From Corynebacterium glucuronolyticum DSM 44120 (lineage in GTDB: Bacteria > Actinomycetota > Actinomycetes > Mycobacteriales > Mycobacteriaceae), in assembly GCF_030440595.1 (NCBI RefSeq), contig NZ_CP047452.1:558001-622000 (forward strand): DNA of 64,000 nucleotides, in the 5' to 3' direction. The stretch's first letter is position 1. The number at the start of each line of letters is the position of its first letter. A model generated the notes under the pieces. That model made no database searches, had not been told where the DNA came from, and was given only the letters and a program-made list of their open reading frames with translations. Positions 9,511-20,486 of the stretch are shown here, one piece after another. The position numbers and the translations under genes were made by a program.

Positions 9511-9529
9511 TAAGGTGAGACTTGCCTAG
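9511..9529. promoter_or_regulatory. DtxR-type iron box
   Basis: TAAGGTGAGACTTGCCTAG matches the DtxR/IdeR consensus (TWAGGTTAGSCTAACCTWA) at 14 of 19 positions. It lies 57 bp before feoA, just downstream of a possible -10 (TAAACT, 9498-9503), where a bound repressor would block transcription. Iron repression of feo by DtxR is established in corynebacteria. Confidence 0.75.
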
Positions 9530-9586
9530 CAAATACCTAGTCCAGGATAACTATCACTGGAGCCAGCTTTTGAAAGGAAGTTGACC

Positions 9587-9772
9587 ATGACAGCGATCAC
9601 TTCGATGCCTACCCGCCCCGAGGTTTCACGGCGCCTTGCTGAACTCGGTCTGCGTCGCAACGTTGACGTTCAGCTTGGTGGCAAGACCTCCGGCGGTGGC
9701 CGTGTGGTCAGCGTCGGCAAGAGCCGTTACGCGCTGGATAAAGCGACCCTTCGCTCGCTCGGTCTCATCTAA
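9587..9772 (+). CDS. feoA: FeoA, small SH3-like partner of FeoB
   Basis: 61 residues, at the short end for FeoA. RRLAELGLRRNVDVQLGGKTSGGGRVVSVGKSRYALD contains the RLxELGL segment and the closing A/S-R-Y-ALD strand of the FeoA SH3-like fold. FeoA acts at the cytoplasmic face on the FeoB ferrous iron channel. I use ATG 9587, with GAAAGGAAG upstream, over the in-frame TTG six bases earlier. It is first of feoA-feoB-feoC, with the DtxR-type box upstream. Confidence 0.88.
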   Translation: MTAITSMPTRPEVSRRLAELGLRRNVDVQLGGKTSGGGRVVSVGKSRYALDKATLRSLGLI

Positions 9773-9847
9773 TTTTCTTTCCTGTGGCGGCGTGCGGGGT
9801 GGGGTCCGGTGCCGTCTTTCCGTTTTTACACTAAGGGATTATTTACC

Positions 9848-11794
9848 ATGTCTGAAACCCAATCTGCGTCCACGGTAGCGCAGGCACCTAGCTGTGCGCA
9901 CTGTGCGGCAGAGACATCTCCTGCTCCCAAGGGGTCACCGTCGGTGGCTCTTGTTGGAGCCCAGAACTCCGGCAAGTCTACACTCTTTAACGCGTTGACT
10001 GGGTCCAAGGTGCGTACAGGTAACTGGCCGGGGACCTCTATTGAGGTGTCCCGTGGCGCCTGGGCCTTGTCCGACGGCGTTTACGACCTCATCGATTTTC
10101 CTGGCACCTACTCATTGGATCCGATGAGCCCAGATGAGGCGCTCACTCGCGATCTCCTCCTTAATGTTCCGTTTGAGGAGCGTCCCGACGTGGTTGTTGC
10201 CACAGTGGACGCGACGGCGCTCGGCCGCAGTCTCTACATGGTTACGCAGCTTGCCGAGCACGGTTTCCACCTGCTTGTCGCCCTGACCAAGTGCGATTTG
10301 GCGGAGAAGCACGGCACGGAGATCAATGCGGCGCAGCTGGAGAAGGAGCTCGGGTTCCCCGTTATTCCCGTTGATGGTCGCCACCGCACGGGTCTCGCTG
10401 AGATCGAGGCCGCCGTCCGCGCCGCACTCATTGGTCCGACAACGAGCTGGCCGCAAAAGGACATCGAGGAACGATTCGAGATCATTGATCGCCTCGTCTC
10501 TGCGGCGGCTAGCGAGCATGAGACCGAACCAGGTTTGACGGAGAAGATCGACGCCGTCGCCCTGCACCCGGTTGGTGGTCCGATCGTGTTCCTCGCCGCG
10601 ATGTTCGCGGTATTCCACATCACCATTACTCTTGCCGCACCCCTCCAGGATTGGGCCGAGGGCGTTATCACCGGCCCCGTTGCCGACGGCGCACGTTGGC
10701 TCCTGGAACAGGTCGGCTTGGATCATCCGCTCGTCACTGGCTTGCTTGTCGACGGCATCATCGGCGGTGTTGGCATGGTTGTCAGCTTCCTTCCGCTCAT
10801 GGGCCTCATGTTCCTCTGCCTCGCCATCCTTGAGGATTCCGGCTATATGGCTCGCGCCGCCGTGGTGACGGACCGCACCATGCGCGCCATCGGCTTGCCC
10901 GGCAAGGCGTTCATCCCCATTGTTGTCGGCTTCGGCTGTAACGTGCCGGCAATTTCGGCGACGCGCGTGCTGGGTTCCCCTCGCCAACGGATCTTGACCT
11001 CCCTGCTCATTCCGTTTGCCTCGTGTTCGGCCCGGCTCGTCGTGTTCCTCATGTTGGCCACCATCTTCTTCCCTGACCACGCGAGCCTCGTGGTATTCAC
11101 GATGTACGTCATTTCGATCCTGCTCATCGCCCTGACTGGTCTCATCCTGCGGCATACCCTGTGGCGCACGATGCCCGATGAGCCACTGATTATTGACCTC
11201 CCCGAATACCAGCTGCCCACGGCTCGCCTCGCCGGCACCGTGACGTGGACCCGTCTCAAGGGCTTCCTCCACGATGCCGCTACCGTAATTGTCGCCACCG
11301 TCACCGTCGTGTGGCTCCTCATGGCGATCCCAGTGAACGGAACGACGGAGCTTAACCCGCCACCGGAGGAGTCCGTCTATGGAGCTGTCTCGCGCACCGT
11401 CGCTCCGGTCTTCGCCCCCGCTGGGTTTGGTTCCTGGACCCTATCTGGGCCGCTGATCACAGGCTTCGTGGCCAAGGAAGCTGTCATCTCCACGTGGGCG
11501 CAGATGTACGCCGTGGAGGATGTTACCGACGAAGATCCCGAGGAGCAGGCGGAGAGTTCGCTGGCAAAGTCTGTTCGTGCGGACTTTGACGAATCCTCTA
11601 ACGGCCATGCGCTTGCAGCCGTCTGGGCATTCATGCTCTTCATGCTCGCGTACACCCCGTGTGTCGCGACACTTGCCGCTCAACGCAGAGAGATTGGCTG
11701 GAAGTGGACTATGTTCGGCTTCGGCGTGCAGCTGGTTTTCGCCTGGCTTCTCGCTGTGGGCGCGTTCAACCTGTTGAAGGTGTTTGGTCTGTAA
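9848..11794 (+). CDS. feoB: FeoB ferrous iron transporter
   Basis: 648 residues. An unusual N-terminal extension with CAHCAAETSP precedes the G domain: G1 GAQNSGKST, G3 DFPGTYSL and G4 TKCD. The membrane part carries the two Gate motifs, including GFGCNVPAISATRVL and LIPFASCSARLVV. It imports Fe(II) using its GTPase domain. I start at ATG 9848 (AAGGGA upstream), not at the longer in-frame start at 9809, because the extra residues look like leader DNA. FeoC-like follows with its ATG overlapping the feoB stop by one base, so the two are translationally coupled. Confidence 0.93.
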   Translation: MSETQSASTVAQAPSCAHCAAETSPAPKGSPSVALVGAQNSGKSTLFNALTGSKVRTGNWPGTSIEVSRGAWALSDGVYDLIDFPGTYSLDPMSPDEALTRDLLLNVPFEERPDVVVATVDATALGRSLYMVTQLAEHGFHLLVALTKCDLAEKHGTEINAAQLEKELGFPVIPVDGRHRTGLAEIEAAVRAALIGPTTSWPQKDIEERFEIIDRLVSAAASEHETEPGLTEKIDAVALHPVGGPIVFLAAMFAVFHITITLAAPLQDWAEGVITGPVADGARWLLEQVGLDHPLVTGLLVDGIIGGVGMVVSFLPLMGLMFLCLAILEDSGYMARAAVVTDRTMRAIGLPGKAFIPIVVGFGCNVPAISATRVLGSPRQRILTSLLIPFASCSARLVVFLMLATIFFPDHASLVVFTMYVISILLIALTGLILRHTLWRTMPDEPLIIDLPEYQLPTARLAGTVTWTRLKGFLHDAATVIVATVTVVWLLMAIPVNGTTELNPPPEESVYGAVSRTVAPVFAPAGFGSWTLSGPLITGFVAKEAVISTWAQMYAVEDVTDEDPEEQAESSLAKSVRADFDESSNGHALAAVWAFMLFMLAYTPCVATLAAQRREIGWKWTMFGFGVQLVFAWLLAVGAFNLLKVFGL

Positions 11795-12027
11795 TGGCTG
11801 CCCCTGTTCAGTCCGTCATCAGTGCCCTGAAGAGCGGTGTCACGACGCGGGCGGGTCTCGCCCACGAGTGCGGCCTGCAGCCGGTCACCGTCGATGCGGT
11901 GTTGGAGTTTTTGGAGCACTCAGGGCGACTCAGCCGCGAGGAGATGAAGTCCTGCGTGGGGCGCTGCTCGTCGTGTGCCGTTGCCGGGACCTGCGGCAGC
12001 GGTCCGGTGTTACTCACCCTGACTTGA
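11794..12027 (+). CDS. feoC: FeoC-like winged-helix protein with Cys cluster
   Basis: 77 residues. Residues 1-50 look like a winged helix-turn-helix (VISALKSGVTTRAGLAHECG, then VDAVLEFLEHSGRLSREEM). The tail has four cysteines spaced C-x3-C-x2-C-x5-C (CVGRCSSCAVAGTC), as expected of the FeoC-like family, where such a cluster may bind iron or an Fe-S centre. The ATG overlaps the feoB TAA (taATG). It ends three bases before the CIRCE element of groES. Confidence 0.75.
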   Translation: MAAPVQSVISALKSGVTTRAGLAHECGLQPVTVDAVLEFLEHSGRLSREEMKSCVGRCSSCAVAGTCGSGPVLLTLT

Positions 12028-12030
12028 GTG

Positions 12031-12057
12031 CTAGCACTCTCGGGGGTAGAGTGCCAA
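12031..12057. promoter_or_regulatory. CIRCE operator (HrcA binding site)
   Basis: The arms ctagcactc and gagtgccaa are separated by nine bases (tcgggggta). They match TTAGCACTC-N9-GAGTGCTAA at 16 of 18 positions. HrcA bound here represses groESL, with relief on heat shock. It stands 95 bp before groES. Confidence 0.92.
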
Positions 12058-12151
12058 AAGAGGTTGTTTTTGGATCTGGTTGTCCACCCGCGACGGCGGC
12101 CACCCGGAAACGAACCCACACAAATTCAACCACAAAGCATGGAGGATTACC

Positions 12152-14031
<1,880 letters not shown>

Positions 14032-14040
14032 AAACCCATA

Positions 14041-14076
14041 AAAATTGGGGAGCAGCGACCTGCTCCCCAATTTTTT
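14041..14076. terminator. Bidirectional terminator between groEL1 and the WhiB gene
   Basis: Arms attggggagcag and ctgctccccaat (loop cgac) are flanked by an A run and a T run, so it works on both strands. It ends at the stop codon of the convergent WhiB gene. Confidence 0.9.
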
Positions 14077-14377
14077 ATACCTTCGCCATGGCGTGCCTGC
14101 GCTTACGCGGATGCAGGATCGAGTCCCGCTCCGCTTCGCTCAGCCCGCCCCAGATGCCGTAGGGCTCCGCCACTTTCAGCGCGTGATTCCTGCACTGCTC
14201 GAGCACCGGGCAGACGTTGCAGATTGCCTTAGCTCGAAGCTCCCGGCGAGTGCGAGCGCGTCCCCGCTCGCCCTCTGGGTGGAAGAAGAAAGAGGAATCT
14301 TTTCCTCGGCAGGAACCGTGGACCTGCCAATCCCATACATCCAGCTGTGGTCCGGGCAACTTCTTCGGCTGTGGCAC
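14075..14377 (-). CDS. whcD: WhiB-family iron-sulfur regulator (WhcD/WhiB3 type)
   Basis: 100 residues. Four conserved cysteines (GSCRG, then AICNVCPVLEQC) ligate the [4Fe-4S] cluster of Wbl proteins. The turn GIWGGLSEAER and a basic tail (HPRKRRHAM) follow. I choose GTG 14377 because AAGGAG sits 8 nt upstream; a TTG two codons earlier is unlikely. Wbl proteins bind sigma region 4 and change promoter choice. The position beside groEL1 and divergent from sigD is the one held by whcD in C. glutamicum and, more loosely, whiB3 in mycobacteria. Confidence 0.85.
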   Translation of the reverse strand: MPQPKKLPGPQLDVWDWQVHGSCRGKDSSFFFHPEGERGRARTRRELRAKAICNVCPVLEQCRNHALKVAEPYGIWGGLSEAERDSILHPRKRRHAMAKV

Positions 14378-14622
14378 TGTCAAACTCCTTTTGTATGGCT
14401 TTCAGATACCACAGGAGTCTTGTAGGTTTTGGTGAACGCTGAGTAGCACGACGGTTACTGCAATGTGGCTACCACAATAACGCTGGGTTAAAAACCTCGT
14501 TTGAACTGGTGTAAATCCGACAGGTTAACCCTTGGTGAATTTTTGCACGCACCATTACTGAATACGTTAATGCAAAAACAATGAGATCGCAGGGTAAGGT
14601 TTCAGTACATGAAAGGGGAGCG

Positions 14623-15198
14623 ATGAGCGATATTGACCAAGAACTAGCGCCGCTTGTCCCTCGCGCCGCGCGGGGAGACGCTAAAGCACTGCGCTCGATC
14701 ATTCGTATCATCCACCCCGCCATCGTCCGCTATACGCGTGCTCGCATCTCCGGTGGTCGCATCCCCAATGCAGAGGATGTGGCCCAGGAGATTTGCCTAG
14801 CCGTGGCCCAGTCTATTGGTCGCTATCAAGATCAGGGGCGCCCGTTCATGGCATTCGTGTATGGCATCGCCTCAAACAAGGTCGCCGATGCGTACCGCTC
14901 GATGGGGCGCGACAAAACAACCCCCACCGACACCATTCCCGAATCATCTGATGAGGGGCTTACCCCCGAGGGATACGCCCTGGTAGCAGATGGTAGTAAC
15001 AGAGTGCGGGAGATTCTCGATTGTTTAAGTGACAGGGCTCGCGAAATCATTATTTTGCGTGTGTTTGTTGGCTTATCCGCCGATGAGACGGCGGAGATTG
15101 TAGGTTCTACACCCGGCGCGGTTCGCGTCGCCCAGCATCGGGCGCTCGCTACCATGCGGCGGATGTACGAGAATGAAGGTGCGATTGCAAATGAGTGA
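14623..15198 (+). CDS. sigD: ECF RNA polymerase sigma factor SigD
   Basis: 191 residues from ATG 14623, with AAAGGGGAG upstream. Region 2 is seen in AEDVAQEICLAVAQSIGRYQ and region 4 in ILDCLSDRAREIIILRVFVG to GSTPGAVRVAQHRALATMRR. SigD in corynebacteria and mycobacteria directs cell-envelope (mycolate-related) genes. The 3' end overlaps the downstream anti-sigma gene by 8 nt. The approximately 245-bp gap to the WhiB gene must hold both divergent promoters; I could not assign them with confidence. Confidence 0.92.
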   Translation: MSDIDQELAPLVPRAARGDAKALRSIIRIIHPAIVRYTRARISGGRIPNAEDVAQEICLAVAQSIGRYQDQGRPFMAFVYGIASNKVADAYRSMGRDKTTPTDTIPESSDEGLTPEGYALVADGSNRVREILDCLSDRAREIIILRVFVGLSADETAEIVGSTPGAVRVAQHRALATMRRMYENEGAIANE

Positions 15199-15907
15199 TG
15201 ATCTTTTCACCACCGATGCTTTCCTGACGGCATTGTCTAAGGGCGAGGTTTCCGCCGATGACGATTTTGCGTCTGACTTTGCTGGGCTTGTCGACGAAGT
15301 GGGGCGCGACATTCCGCCCGCCCCGCTGTTCCTCGCCACCGGCGAGCAGAAGCGTGCCACCAACTGGCGTGGGCTTATCGGTTCCGGTCTCGTCGGTGCC
15401 GCCGCCTCCGCCCTTGTCATCGCCGGGGTCGGTGGCGCCATCTTCAACTCTCAGCCTGGCGACGCCCTGTGGTCGGCCAACCAGTCTCTCTTCGGCGACC
15501 ACGCCACTGTGGTTGAGCTTGCCTCCACTCTCCAGGAGGCCGACGCTGCCCGTACTCGCGGCGACACGGACGGGGCGCTCGCCCTCCTCCAGCAGGCGCA
15601 CGTGCTTGCCGCGGCTTTGGGGAATACGCAGCAGCAAGCGGACGTCGAGAAGCCAGAAGAGCAACCGACGCACACCGTGACCGTCACGGAAAGTCCTGCC
15701 ACGCCCCCCACAGAGAAGCCCGCACCGACATCGACGGAACCACAGCCCACCGTCACCGTGACGGAAACAGTAACGGTGACCGCTGGACCCGCGCCGACGC
15801 CGACCATGAACGTGGCACCGACGCTGGAGACGGGAACCGTCGCCCCCGCGCCGACGACCACCCCGTCGCACACCCCCGAAATAGGCGCACCCCCGATTCT
15901 CGATTAG
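15191..15907 (+). CDS. rsdA: Anti-sigma-D factor RsdA
   Basis: 238 residues from ATG 15191 (MSDDLFTTDAFLTAL), overlapping the sigD stop by 8 nt. The acidic N-terminal part (about 1-55) is the expected sigma-binding region. One membrane segment follows (GLIGSGLVGAAASALVIAGVGG). The outer part has a helical Ala/Gln-rich region and then a Pro/Thr tail with VTVTE-type repeats. RsdA holds SigD at the membrane until released by regulated proteolysis. An in-frame ATG 18 bp earlier is possible. Confidence 0.88.
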   Translation: MSDDLFTTDAFLTALSKGEVSADDDFASDFAGLVDEVGRDIPPAPLFLATGEQKRATNWRGLIGSGLVGAAASALVIAGVGGAIFNSQPGDALWSANQSLFGDHATVVELASTLQEADAARTRGDTDGALALLQQAHVLAAALGNTQQQADVEKPEEQPTHTVTVTESPATPPTEKPAPTSTEPQPTVTVTETVTVTAGPAPTPTMNVAPTLETGTVAPAPTTTPSHTPEIGAPPILD

Positions 15908-16263
15908 CGGGCGTGAATCCCATCCACGTAGCCCAAGCAGTAATCCCACGGCAGGTAGTCCTCCGGGCGCACGCTTACCCCGGGCTCGTGGACGGGGGAG
16001 AGTTCTCCGTCCAGCATCGCCCGGTAGTGATCGACGAGGATATCCCAATCGTAAAAGTGGTTCTCGCGGCAATCCTCACAGAAGAAGAAAATCCCCCTGT
16101 AACCCAGTGGGGCGATGTGCTTTTTGAACTCATCAAGCCAGCGCAGATCCTCCATCAAGCTCGCTCTCTGCTCCATGGACAGGGGCGGCTGCTTATCCGC
16201 GTCATCATCCTCGATGAAGGACGCGGGGTCGTTCGGATCGCCAGCAAAAGGATCAAGAGGCAT
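15904..16263 (-). CDS. DUF5319 protein, 119 residues
   Basis: MPLDPFAGDPNDPASFIEDDD and the CEDCRENHFYDWDILVDHY segment fit the actinobacterial DUF5319 family, found next to guaB in many relatives. The C-x2-C pair and nearby His could bind a metal, which is inference. The function is unknown. The open frame continues far upstream antisense to guaB, but only this part has family-like sequence. Its stop codon shares the four bases TTAG with the rsdA stop. Confidence 0.8.
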   Translation of the reverse strand: MPLDPFAGDPNDPASFIEDDDADKQPPLSMEQRASLMEDLRWLDEFKKHIAPLGYRGIFFFCEDCRENHFYDWDILVDHYRAMLDGELSPVHEPGVSVRPEDYLPWDYCLGYVDGIHAR

Positions 16264-16278
16264 AGTCACAACGATTAG

Positions 16279-17889
<1,611 letters not shown>

Positions 17890-17899
17890 GGAGAAAACA

Positions 17900-19024
17900 T
17901 TGCGCGAACATAAGGAAATCGGCATCGGCCGCGAGGCCCGCACGACCTACCACCTAGACGACATCGCCGTCGTCCCTTCCCGCCGCACCCGCAGCTCCAA
18001 AGACGTGGACACCCGCTGGAAGATCGACGCCTACGAGTTCGAGACCCCGTTCCTCTCCCACGCCACCGACGCCCTGGCCACACCCGAGTTCATCATCGAG
18101 ATGGACAAGCAGGGCGGACTCGGCGTCATCAACGCGGAGGGCCTGTGGGGCCGCGAGACCGACCTCGGTGCCGCCATTGAGCAGATCCGCGAGGCGCTTG
18201 AAGACGAAGACGACGAGTGGGCAGCCACCCGCGTCCTGCAGCAAATGCACCAGAAGGAGCTCGACCTCGATCTCCTCGGCGAGCGCATCGCCGCCGTGCG
18301 GTCCGCAGGTGCCATCGTCGCCGTCCGCGTCTCCCCGCAGCACGCCCGCGAGCTCGCCCCCGTCCTCCAGGAGGCTGGACTGCACCTCCTCGTGGTGCAG
18401 GGCACGGTCGTCTCTGCGGAGCACGTGACCAAGGAAGGCGAGCCACTGAACCTAAAGGAGTTCATCGGCTCCCTCGACACCCCGGTCATCGCCGGTTCCG
18501 TGTCGGATTACCACACGGCGCTGCATCTCATGCGCACGGGCGCCGCCGGCGTCATCATCGGCGCAGGCGACACCACCAACTGGGCGACCAGTGGCATCAA
18601 TACGCCGATGGCCACCGCGATCGCGGATGCCGCCGCCGCGCGCCGGGATTACCTGGACGAGACCGGCGGCCGCTACGTTCACATCATTGCCGACGGCGAG
18701 ATCGAGCTCACCGGCGATGCCGTCAAGGCCATCGCCTGTGGCGCCGATGCCGTCACCCTCGGTGCTCCGCTGGCCAAGGCCAAGGAGGCCGCAGGCGAGG
18801 GCCTCTACTGGCAGGCATCGGCTGCGCACCCCAAGTTCCCCCGCTCCATGGTGGAGCAGGTGGCCAACCGCGACGAACTGGTCAGCCTCGAGCACGTACT
18901 GCACGGCCCGAGCTCCAGCCCGCTTGGCGAGTTCAACTTCAACGGGGCGTTGCGCCGCAGCATGGGTAAGTGCGGCTACACGGACCTGAAGAGTTTCCAG
19001 AAGGTTCAGCTAGACCTCGTATAA
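17900..19024 (+). CDS. guaB3: IMPDH-family paralogue GuaB3
   Basis: 374 residues, TTG start with AAGGAG 7 nt upstream. It has the IMPDH barrel (YHLDDIAVVPSRRTRSSKDVD, SLDTPVIAGSVSDYHTAL) but no CBS domains. At the catalytic loop it reads GAGDTTNWATSGI, with no cysteine in the GSxCxTR position. The actinobacterial GuaB3 family is conserved beside guaB. Recent work on the wider family reports GMP reductase-like activity in some members, but loss of this Cys makes the activity here doubtful. It overlaps the convergent HNH gene by 19 bp. Confidence 0.9.
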   Translation: MREHKEIGIGREARTTYHLDDIAVVPSRRTRSSKDVDTRWKIDAYEFETPFLSHATDALATPEFIIEMDKQGGLGVINAEGLWGRETDLGAAIEQIREALEDEDDEWAATRVLQQMHQKELDLDLLGERIAAVRSAGAIVAVRVSPQHARELAPVLQEAGLHLLVVQGTVVSAEHVTKEGEPLNLKEFIGSLDTPVIAGSVSDYHTALHLMRTGAAGVIIGAGDTTNWATSGINTPMATAIADAAAARRDYLDETGGRYVHIIADGEIELTGDAVKAIACGADAVTLGAPLAKAKEAAGEGLYWQASAAHPKFPRSMVEQVANRDELVSLEHVLHGPSSSPLGEFNFNGALRRSMGKCGYTDLKSFQKVQLDLV

Positions 19025-20091
19025 CGCATGGCCCCCAGCAGCGCGACGGGATGTTCGTTGCGCTGCAGTGGCCCGCCCCCGGGCGGTGGCCTGCGGTATG
19101 TGATGCCCCGGATCTTCACGATCGTCCCGTGCCGCGCGTCGTTCGCCCACCCATTGTGGAAGCGGCACAGGGGTGAGAGGTTTTTAATGTTGGTCGGCCC
19201 GCCGGCTTTCCACGGCTGGTTGTGGTTGATTTCGCAGACATCGGCGGGCTGGTTGCAGCCCGGCCAGCCACACATTGGGGATTCAGCAGCGCACATGATG
19301 CGCTGCTTTTTTGTTGCGCGGCGCTCGAAGCGGTAGGCATCCACCGCACCTTCCACAGGATGGACGAGCACGACGTGCCCCGCGTCGAGGAACGCCTGCC
19401 GTGCGAGTTCCGCACCGCGTACCCGGGAGCCGTCGGTAAGCCCGACAATGATGTCGTCGCCCTCGCCCCGCTCGATCCTCGTCGCCTCGTCGAGCCCCAC
19501 GATGATGGTGGTCCGGGCAGGCGCGACCGGCCCGCTTCCCTCTAGGAGTAGCTTTTCGACGGCTTGTCCCAGCGTCACCCCATTCTTGCGTGCATACTCC
19601 CGCGCCTGCAGTTCCTTCTGCTTCAGCGTGTGCTCATCGGCCTCGAGGACGAGTTTGCGGCGCAGCGTCCCCTTCACATCGCTGAACCGCGCCAGGGCCG
19701 TGGTGTCGGTGTCCTCCGGCGAGGTGGGATTCCATTCGTCGAGAAGCCGCCGTGCCTCCCGCGAGATATCACCGTCGTGGCCCCGCACCCGACACAGCAC
19801 CTGCCGCATCGGCCACGCATTCCGCTTGTTCTTCAGCTTCTTCACGTGCTTCTCGATGAGCAGCAGCTGCCCCACTGACTTCCCCGTCTCGCGCGCACAC
19901 GCAACCGCCGCTGCCTGCATCCTTGACGACCTCGTCCTCTCGCAATACACCCCCGCGAGCCTCTCCAAATTCTTCGCCTGCGCGCGCGAAAAACCATGCC
20001 GCATGATCTCGACGTACGTCATGCCGGCTCCACCCTGCACGATCTCCATTCCGCGAGATTGCAGGGCCCCCAAGGTTTCAAATGCCCCCAT
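19006..20091 (-). CDS. DUF222-type protein with C-terminal HNH domain
   Basis: 361 residues from ATG 20091; a TTG 36 bp upstream is open but unlikely. The N-terminal half is helical and charged (RAQAKNLERLAGVY, LLLIEKHVKKLKNKR). The C-terminal HNH nuclease domain has CGWPGCNQPADVCEINHNQP, then NIKNLSPLCRFHNGWAND: two Cys pairs, His-Asn-His and the closing Cys/His. DUF222/13E12-type HNH proteins are multicopy in actinobacteria, with no settled role. A paralogue lies at 59431-60567. Confidence 0.82.
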   Translation of the reverse strand: MGAFETLGALQSRGMEIVQGGAGMTYVEIMRHGFSRAQAKNLERLAGVYCERTRSSRMQAAAVACARETGKSVGQLLLIEKHVKKLKNKRNAWPMRQVLCRVRGHDGDISREARRLLDEWNPTSPEDTDTTALARFSDVKGTLRRKLVLEADEHTLKQKELQAREYARKNGVTLGQAVEKLLLEGSGPVAPARTTIIVGLDEATRIERGEGDDIIVGLTDGSRVRGAELARQAFLDAGHVVLVHPVEGAVDAYRFERRATKKQRIMCAAESPMCGWPGCNQPADVCEINHNQPWKAGGPTNIKNLSPLCRFHNGWANDARHGTIVKIRGITYRRPPPGGGPLQRNEHPVALLGAMRYTRSS

Positions 20092-20156
20092 GCGCCCGAT
20101 GATAGAACCGCCCGCACTACCCCGCAACAGGAAGCGAATCCTGCCCGGTCACGCGG

Positions 20157-20468
20157 TTAAGAATTTTTTCGGGCGAGTGTTCCGATTGCGCAGCTGCGAT
20201 GTGCAGCGACGAAGCGATAAACCGGCGCGAATACCGGCCAGCACAGCATGCGCCCTGCGAGCCGGATAGCGACGCAGCGGCCGTGGTGCGCGAGCGCCCT
20301 GCCAATCGACTCGTTGAGCTCGTATGTCACACCGGCGGGGGAGCGGTAGACGGCGGTGTCAGCAAGTGGTGCAGGCTCGACGGTGAGGCCTTGCGTGAGG
20401 CGTACAAGGACGCGGGCGCTGCGCGCGCAGAATCGGCAGTTGCCGTCGAAGTAAAAGGTAGAACTCAT
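20157..20468 (-). CDS. DCC-family thiol-disulfide oxidoreductase-like protein
   Basis: 103 residues. [14 protein letters not shown] is the YxDGxCxxC motif of the DCC (DUF393) thioredoxin-like family. The hydrophobic segment [17 protein letters not shown] is typical of its C-terminal half. The precise role of these small redox proteins is unknown. ATG 20468 is divergent from guaA, 18 bp from the guaA start, so the promoters of the two genes must overlap. Confidence 0.78.
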   Translation of the reverse strand: MSSTFYFDGNCRFCARSARVLVRLTQGLTVEPAPLADTAVYRSPAGVTYELNESIGRALAHHGRCVAIRLAGRMLCWPVFAPVYRFVAAHRSCAIGTLARKNS

Positions 20469-20473
20469 TACGT

Positions 20474-20479
20474 TAGAAT
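20474..20479 (+). promoter_or_regulatory. Probable -10 element of a leaderless guaA transcript
   Basis: TAGAAT ends seven bases before GTG 20487. No clear -35 at 16-19 bp. No Shine-Dalgarno motif precedes the start. Confidence 0.5.
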
Positions 20480-20486
20480 GTTAGAC

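Noticed and set aside
10112..11272. 386-residue reverse frame opposite feoB
   Set aside because: FeoB motifs are intact on the + strand. The shadow is Arg/Asp/Glu/His-rich and without motif.
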